From NCBI RefSeq assembly GCF_019175385.1, contig NC_083337.1:46476938-46540937 (forward strand): a stretch of DNA of 64,000 nucleotides, in the 5' to 3' direction. A model generated the notes under the pieces. That model did no database searches, was not told the origin of the DNA, and worked only from the letters and a program-made list of their open reading frames with translations. Positions 58,984 through 64,000 of the stretch are shown here, in pieces. The position numbers and the translations under genes are program-made. Every line of letters begins with the position of its first letter. Within the stretch, counting starts at the first letter, position 1. The stretch is from Lycium barbarum (taxonomy: Eukaryota > Streptophyta > Magnoliopsida > Solanales > Solanaceae).

Positions 58984-59280
58984 GCTGATTTATTTTATGC
59001 ACTGTCTTTACTTTTTCTTTTGTACCCCTTCGCAGAAGAATATTATTATTAATGATTATGGGGCAATGGTTTGATTCAAATGGTACATTTATGTTTCAAA
59101 CGATTAGTATGCTTAGGAATGCGAGTATTATAATTCTATAAACTGCTTTGTGTGACTTGCTTGCTTTCATATGTTTCTCTTAAATGCTTAATTGATGTCA
59201 AGTACTGCCCACTCACCCAAAGAAAAAAAATGAACAAAAAATACCCGCACTAAGTTTAGCAACCTTCTCAGAATCTGAAG

Positions 59281-60246
59281 ATGAACACCAAGAACGCACC
59301 AGAGCTGAAGGTTATGAGGAAGAATGAGGTCTCGTTTTGCCAAAATATTTAACATCTCAAAAAGCAGATCCGAGTAGTCAAGGCCAAGATCAAAGAGGCT
59401 GATGAGTTAATGGATTCGGTGGAGAGTCCCCCAAAGAATCCAGTTGAAGCTCAAGGAGAGAACGTCTTGGACAAGGCAAAAGGAATCCTCCCCGAATACA
59501 TCCTAGTAATGGAAGAATCCAAAGAGGAAGAAATGGAATTAGACCCGCAGGAGCTTACTTGGCCATCAAGAGAAGCTGCCTACACCACACCATCAAGCCC
59601 AAGAAGGGTTGTAGTTTCTGTCGTGCCATCAAGTCCCCAGGGGAGAGCCAGAGAAAGGAGTAGAGTATGTCGGACCAACCTTAAGGAGCTGGATTGTCCA
59701 TACTGTGTCTAGCCTAAGCACATAATGAGCGAGGAGATGATGATCATGTTTTGAAGCAAAGAGATAGTCAGTATCAGCTTCGACAGGTTGCCACCTTGTG
59801 CTCTGATCTTCGAGTAAGAGAGGTGCCCTTATCACCAGGATCAGGCAGGGGAAACCATCAATGAGTATTTGGCCTTCAAAAGAAGACTTATCGAGCAGAT
59901 AGATAAGAAAAGCATTACCAAGATGTAGGGCCCACATTCACTTTTGGTCTATGACAACATTACCCCACCGGAAGGGATTACGCTGAATACTCATATTTGG
60001 CATTATGACTTTATGGTATTTAAGGACTCTTACACCAGCATCTTCCAGAAGTTGGTCAGTACCGGGAAGATTAGCCCCATCAGAACTCGAAAGGCTCAAA
60101 CTGAAGGAGTTGGCCGCCGCAAAATGTGTCTGTACCATTCTGGAGCTATGGGGAACGACATAGAAGAGTGCGATGCATTCAAGTTTGAGGTGGAGAATTT
60201 GGTCCACAAAGGCGTCATTTGGTTGGTGCTCCCATCTCAGTATTAG
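59281..60246 (+). pseudogene. Ogre/Tat Gag remnant with zinc-binding motif
   Basis: Fragments in shifting frames: a proline- and glutamate-rich region (59410-59712), then GRRKMCLYHSGAMGNDIEEC at about 60113-60172, followed by FKFEVENLVHKGVIWL. The C-x2-H...C pattern followed by an amphipathic 'LKxxVQDLIxxGxI' segment is characteristic of Tat-clade Gag near its C-terminus. Protease and RT would follow but lie beyond the insertion at 60680. Confidence 0.7.
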
Positions 60247-60679
60247 GATTTGGGGCTTTTAGGGCCAGAAAAGGGTTGAACGGACAAACAACCTGTATTG
60301 ACCTCAAAAGAAAGGTCACCTTTTGGGTAGTTTTAGGCGATCCCATTTTTTGTACTTCATACAAATCCCCCCCGCCCCCCCAAATTTTATGTAAACGGAA
60401 CTGCGTTGACCTTATGTACCAAGGAGGGGTACGTAAGAAGCCCCTATCGGGTCTGGTCACGGGTAGGTTTTAAGGTAAGGAGTCTTATCTTATGTAAACT
60501 GAACTATGAAAGGTCTTGGCTTCCCGTGGAGGGATACGTAGGCAGTCTACATAAGACTCGGTCCCTATATATTATAAATATAATATTCCCCTCACTTAAT
60601 AAAGCCCAAGTACCCAAGACCCGGTACAAGAGATCAATTGAGCATTTAAATCAAACGTATGATTATTTATGTGGTAAGT
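60247..60679 (+). other. Ogre inter-ORF region with repeated motif
   Basis: Two diverged copies of a stretch with the order TATGTAAAC, GAACT, GGGATACGTA and a GGTCTGGTCAC/ACTCGGTCCC end lie at about 60390-60470 and 60493-60575. A C-rich run is at 60368-60382. No coding sequence. The region ends at TAAGT, the target duplication of the chromovirus. Confidence 0.45.
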
Positions 60680-62888
60680 TGTCACGCCCCAAAACCCACC
60701 CTAGACGTGACCGGCATTCGACGTCATGAACAACATTGGAAGAACCTAAACAACACAATAATAATACTTGAACCCGCCAGGTTCAACTTTCGCCTCCACC
60801 AGTTTATAAATTAAATGTAACAAATCCTGAATACATGAACTAAATCAGTGGAAGTCTTTAATATCATAAAAGTTAATCAAAACGTGACAGCGCCCAAAAG
60901 TTAAATAAACACAACAACTATCCACAAGAATGTATACTATGGAGCTTCTAGGATAAAGAGGTAATAGTTCGACTCCTCGGGACGCAGCCCAAAAACTAAT
61001 AATAAATGAGAAAAATAATAGGGTGTCCCACGAATGAACGTGTGGGCTCACCAAATCAGCAGCAACAGCAAGTCCTTCCTAAGCGCCTGAAGTATCAAGA
61101 ACCTGCTCTCCTCCGTTACCTAACATACCATCAAAAACAACAATGGTATGCCTGAGTACTTCGTACTCAGTGAGTGCCTCGGGGACAATAAGTAATATAA
61201 AAATAAAATATATTAGTACATACAGAAATCAGTTCTGAAAAGATAGTATAAAAACTGTCATTCCATTTTATGATTCTTAATATCGTTTGTTGAACAGTTT
61301 ATAAAGCCATTCCAAAATCTCGATTTCAATTGTGTTTTAAATCGATCAGGCATAAATATCAGTTCCATAATAAAGATGGATATCACAATCGCCCATATAG
61401 GCCCAACTCAATATCAACAACATTGCGTAATACACCGGAATATGGATTCACGGTGGCTACTCTTCCTCCCGAATAGCAAGGCACACTGCGCAATTCACCG
61501 GAATATGGATTGACGGTAGCTACTCTTCCTCCCAAATAGCAAGGCAATTAATACACCCCAGGTAGCGAACCCGGAAGTGGCCGCACTTCTTCCCGAATGG
61601 CAAGGAAATTAATACACTAGGATCCATAGTGGCTACTCTTCCTCCCGAATAGCAAGGCAAACACAACAACAAAGTCCATGGCATAGAAGCCGATTCACAA
61701 TTTGTCTCAAAGTAGTCACACCATCAATAACATTAAAGTTCATTGTGCCATATCGAAAGAATAAGTCATTCCAATCAAAGTTTTGAAAACGTATAACTTC
61801 TTTACAAAAGATTTCCATGTCCCAATTCATCAATGAGAATGTCATCACCAACTCTTAACCATCATTATTAAGCATCTCTCATAGATGAAAACATTCATAA
61901 TATCTTATACATATATAGGGTTTGTTACAATCTAGGGTTAAAGTGGGTTTGTCCCCTCACACACATTAACCACCATTTAGACATGAATTAGAGTCCAAGA
62001 AACGTGAAAAGATTACTTTTACTTTCATTCATTAAAGAATCTTGAATAAAATTTATGCTTCCAACAATGGTTTCATAAGTGATTTTCATTCAAAATAAGT
62101 TTTTAAAAGAGAGACATACCTTAATTTGTTAAATAAGGTTTAACAATTCACTTTTCTAATGAAGAGCACCCAAACCCTAGCTTGAATCACTTTGGGAAGA
62201 ATTTTGTTGCAAACCCTAGGTTTTGATCACACAAATCTTGTTAAGAATCATGGGTTTGATGTTAGAATGATTTAGTAATGTTAAGGATGCCCTTACCTTT
62301 GATTTGAAGACTTGGGGGAATGATTTTCTTCCTTAGGGTTGTTTAGGAAGTGGAGGAATAAACAAAACAAGGGTCTTATTTATATTTTTCTGGTGAAAAC
62401 GGGCCACAGGACGCCTCTGAAGGACGGACCGTCCCTTGGTGGAAATTTCCAGAGAGTTTCTGGAAATTTTTGAGACGTTACGGTTCATGTTATGGCCCGT
62501 AACACGTGTTACGGTCCGTAACGTCTCACCGTAACACAGGCAAAATTTCCAGCGAAGACAAGCTTCAGTGAAACGGGCATAACTTTTTGTAAGTAGCTTT
62601 GTTTGGGCTGGGTGACCTACCGTTGGAAAGCTATTTCAACGATCTACAACTTTCATCAAGGACGTTTTTCCAAATTCGCAACACATTTTCATGAAAATCG
62701 CCCAGAAGACAGACCTACCAAAACTTAGGCGAATTTAAGAGCCCTTAAGAATTTCACTAGTTGGTTTGACTTCAAAACGACCATCCTTCCCCCCGAATTC
62801 ATCAAGAATGGATTCATATAGATATAATATCATCTTAATACTAGATTTTTACACATTCACACCTAGTTCAAGTTTACGAGGTATTACA
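60680..62888 (-). repeat. 3' LTR of the Tekay-like element
   Basis: 2209 bp. 61420-61660 holds four diverged units of about 65 bp around GGCTACTCTTCCTCCCGAAT. 62400-62550 carries GC-rich palindromic words such as GTTACGGTCCGTAAC. Open frames within (60845-61054 and 61633-61851) are not genes. Confidence 0.85.
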
Positions 62889-62925
62889 TTATCCCCCCCT
62901 TAAGATCATTCGTCCTCGAATGAGG
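62889..62925 (-). promoter_or_regulatory. PPT and palindrome of the Tekay-like element
   Basis: On the minus strand CATTCGAGGACGAATG is followed by ATCTTAAGGGGGGGATAA and the LTR start TGTAATACC. It is the same palindrome core as at 2384-2405 and 52726-52747. Confidence 0.85.
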
Positions 62926-62999
62926 ATAGTATTCTAGGAAGGTTATTAATCAACACGAATTTATCCACACAATCACCTTGTGCGCGAATGGTTCAAAAA

Positions 63000-64000
63000 T
63001 TAACTCATACCTGAAATAGGGAACAAGTGCGGATATCTCTTCTTCATGTCCTCTTCCGCTTCCCAAGTAGCTTCCTTAGTATTATTATTTCGCCACAACA
63101 CTTTGACCGACGCAACATCCTTTGTTCTCAACCTTCTAACTTGGCGATCCAAAATCTAAACTTGTTTTTCTTCATAAGACAAGGATTCATCAATCTCAAC
63201 CTCTTCATAGTTCAACACATGAGAAGGGTCAGGTTTATACAACCTCAACATCGACATGTGAAACATCGGATGAACCATTGACATCTCAGCCGGTAATCTC
63301 AACTCATAAGCTACCTTCCTAACTCTTCTATTAATATCACAAGGACCAATGTAGCGAGTACTAAGCTTGCCCTTTTTGCCAAAACGCATTACCCCTTTCA
63401 TAGATGACACCTTCAAGAAAACCTTGTCACCAACAGCAAATTCCAATTCCCTACGCCTCGTGTCCGTATAAGACCTTTGTCTACTCTGAGCGGTCTTTAG
63501 TCGTTGCACAATAAGATTTACCTTTTCGATCGCCTCATGAATTGAATCAGGATCCAACAACTCTACTTCTGTTGGTTCAAACCAACCAATTGGAGACTGA
63601 CAACGCCTCCCATAAAGAGCCTCATAAGGAGCCATCTGAATACTAGCTTGATAGCTATTATTGTAAGAGAATTCCACCAAAGGTAGGTGTTCATCCCAAC
63701 TTCCCCCAAAATCGATTGCACAAGCACGCAATATATCCTCCAAAGTTTGAATAGTTCTTTCTGCTTGCCTGTCAGTTTGAGGATGAAAGGCAGTGCTCAG
63801 TTTCACTCTAGTCCCCAAACCTTCTTGAAACGTCTGCCAGAAATGAGTAGTAAATTGCGTACCTCTGTCAGATATGATAGATGTCAGAACACCATGCAAC
63901 CTAACAATCTCCTTCAGATATAACTTGTCGTACTCTGCAGCGGCATATGACGTCTTTACAGGAAGAAAATGGGCAGACTTCATGAGTCTATCCACGATCA
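63000..64000 (-). pseudogene. Tekay-like integrase and chromodomain end of Pol, one in-frame stop
   Basis: The frame enters from beyond the right window edge. The ORF from 63995 reads MDRLMKSAHFLPVKTSYAAA, with the second integrase Asp in IISDRGTQF and the Glu in DRQAERTIQT. Next come APYEALYGRRCQSPIGWFE and the GPY/F region RYIGPCDINRRVRKVAYEL. The end is VLWRNNNTKEATWEAEEDMK and YPHLFPISGMS with a stop at 63000-63002, the chromodomain-like tail of Tekay/Del elements. A single TAG at 63153-63155 (after SLSYEEKQV) splits it. Otherwise it is intact over 280 codons, so this is one of the younger insertions here. The first integrase Asp lies outside the window. Confidence 0.9.

Larger units (their letters stand above)
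44310..60679 (+). mobile_element. Ogre/Tat-type Ty3/gypsy element, 5' part, with nested insertion
   Basis: The LTR starts TGTTGACACCTAATTTTTGA at 44310 and continues, interrupted by family A at 49590-55508, to about 56867. A PBS-like TGACGACTCTGCTGGGGA follows. Next come a DUF7745-type ORF1 remnant and a Tat-type Gag remnant. The element is cut at 60680 by a chromovirus and its pol is not in the window. The very long LTR and the extra ORF before Gag are Ogre traits. Confidence 0.78.
60680..64000 (-). mobile_element. Tekay/Del-like Ty3/gypsy chromovirus, 3' part
   Basis: The minus-strand LTR (62888-60680, 2209 bp) starts TGTAATACCTCG and ends GGGGCGTGACA. A PPT and a palindrome lie upstream. 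Integrase and a chromodomain-like C-terminus occupy 64000-63000. The proposed target duplication TAAGT is at 60675-60679; its partner and the 5' half lie right of the window. Confidence 0.88.

Overview
The window is plant nuclear DNA made almost entirely of nested and decayed transposable elements. Solanaceae, or at least an asterid, is the likely source. Reasons: LTR starts such as TGTAACGACCCG and TGTTATACCCC, Ogre/Tat, Tekay-like, SIRE/Maximus, Ale and Tork lineages, a tRNA-derived SINE, and a plant-type berberine-bridge-enzyme-like (BBE-like) coding remnant. I see no intact host gene, no rRNA array, no convincing tRNA and no CRISPR. The setting looks like gene-poor, pericentromere-type heterochromatin.

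Layout. 1-4190 (-): a non-coding Ty3/gypsy-like element (family A), cut by the left window edge. 4191-5831 (-): a truncated gypsy LTR. 5832-8499 (-): another gypsy LTR with a PBS stub, interrupted inside the PBS. 8500-9076 (-): a piece of Ogre LTR. 9077-9906 (+): the 3' part of a further LTR. 9938-11745 (-): Tat-type gag, PBS, LTR and PPT. 11313-21556: a mainly non-coding segment carrying a SINE and a Mutator-type MITE. It is interrupted by a complete Ale-type copia element (12236-16937, TSD GTTAA). 21996-26373 (-): a Tork/Tnt1-like copia element lacking most of RT and RNase H. 26376-27098 (+): the C-terminal half of a BBE-like oxidase gene, the only host-like coding sequence. 27484-30180: a gypsy integrase scrap and a LINE remnant.

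31483-43707 (+): a SIRE/Maximus copia element (TSD AATAG, 0.87-kb LTRs). It has gag with two stops, almost no pol, and an ORF resembling the plant mobile/putative transposon domain. It contains a second copy of the 11.3-21.6 kb segment (36171-41820), flanked by a 0.76-kb direct duplication of SIRE sequence. 44310-60679 (+): the 5' part of an Ogre/Tat element with an unusually long LTR (about 6.6 kb without the insertion) that holds five 386-bp tandem repeats. A second family A element (49590-55503, TSD GGTCA) sits inside that LTR. 60680-64000 (-): the 3' end of a Tekay/Del-like chromovirus.

The most unusual signals concern family A. Both copies carry a 5S-rRNA-derived module in their internal region. 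Both begin at the PBS side with only a 31-bp palindrome where a long 5' LTR is expected. In the complete copy this palindrome is the exact reverse complement of the end of the single 2.7-kb 3' LTR. The element is therefore a one-LTR, terminal-inverted-repeat retroelement flanked by a normal 5-bp target duplication. I propose a template-switch mechanism for it under the findings.
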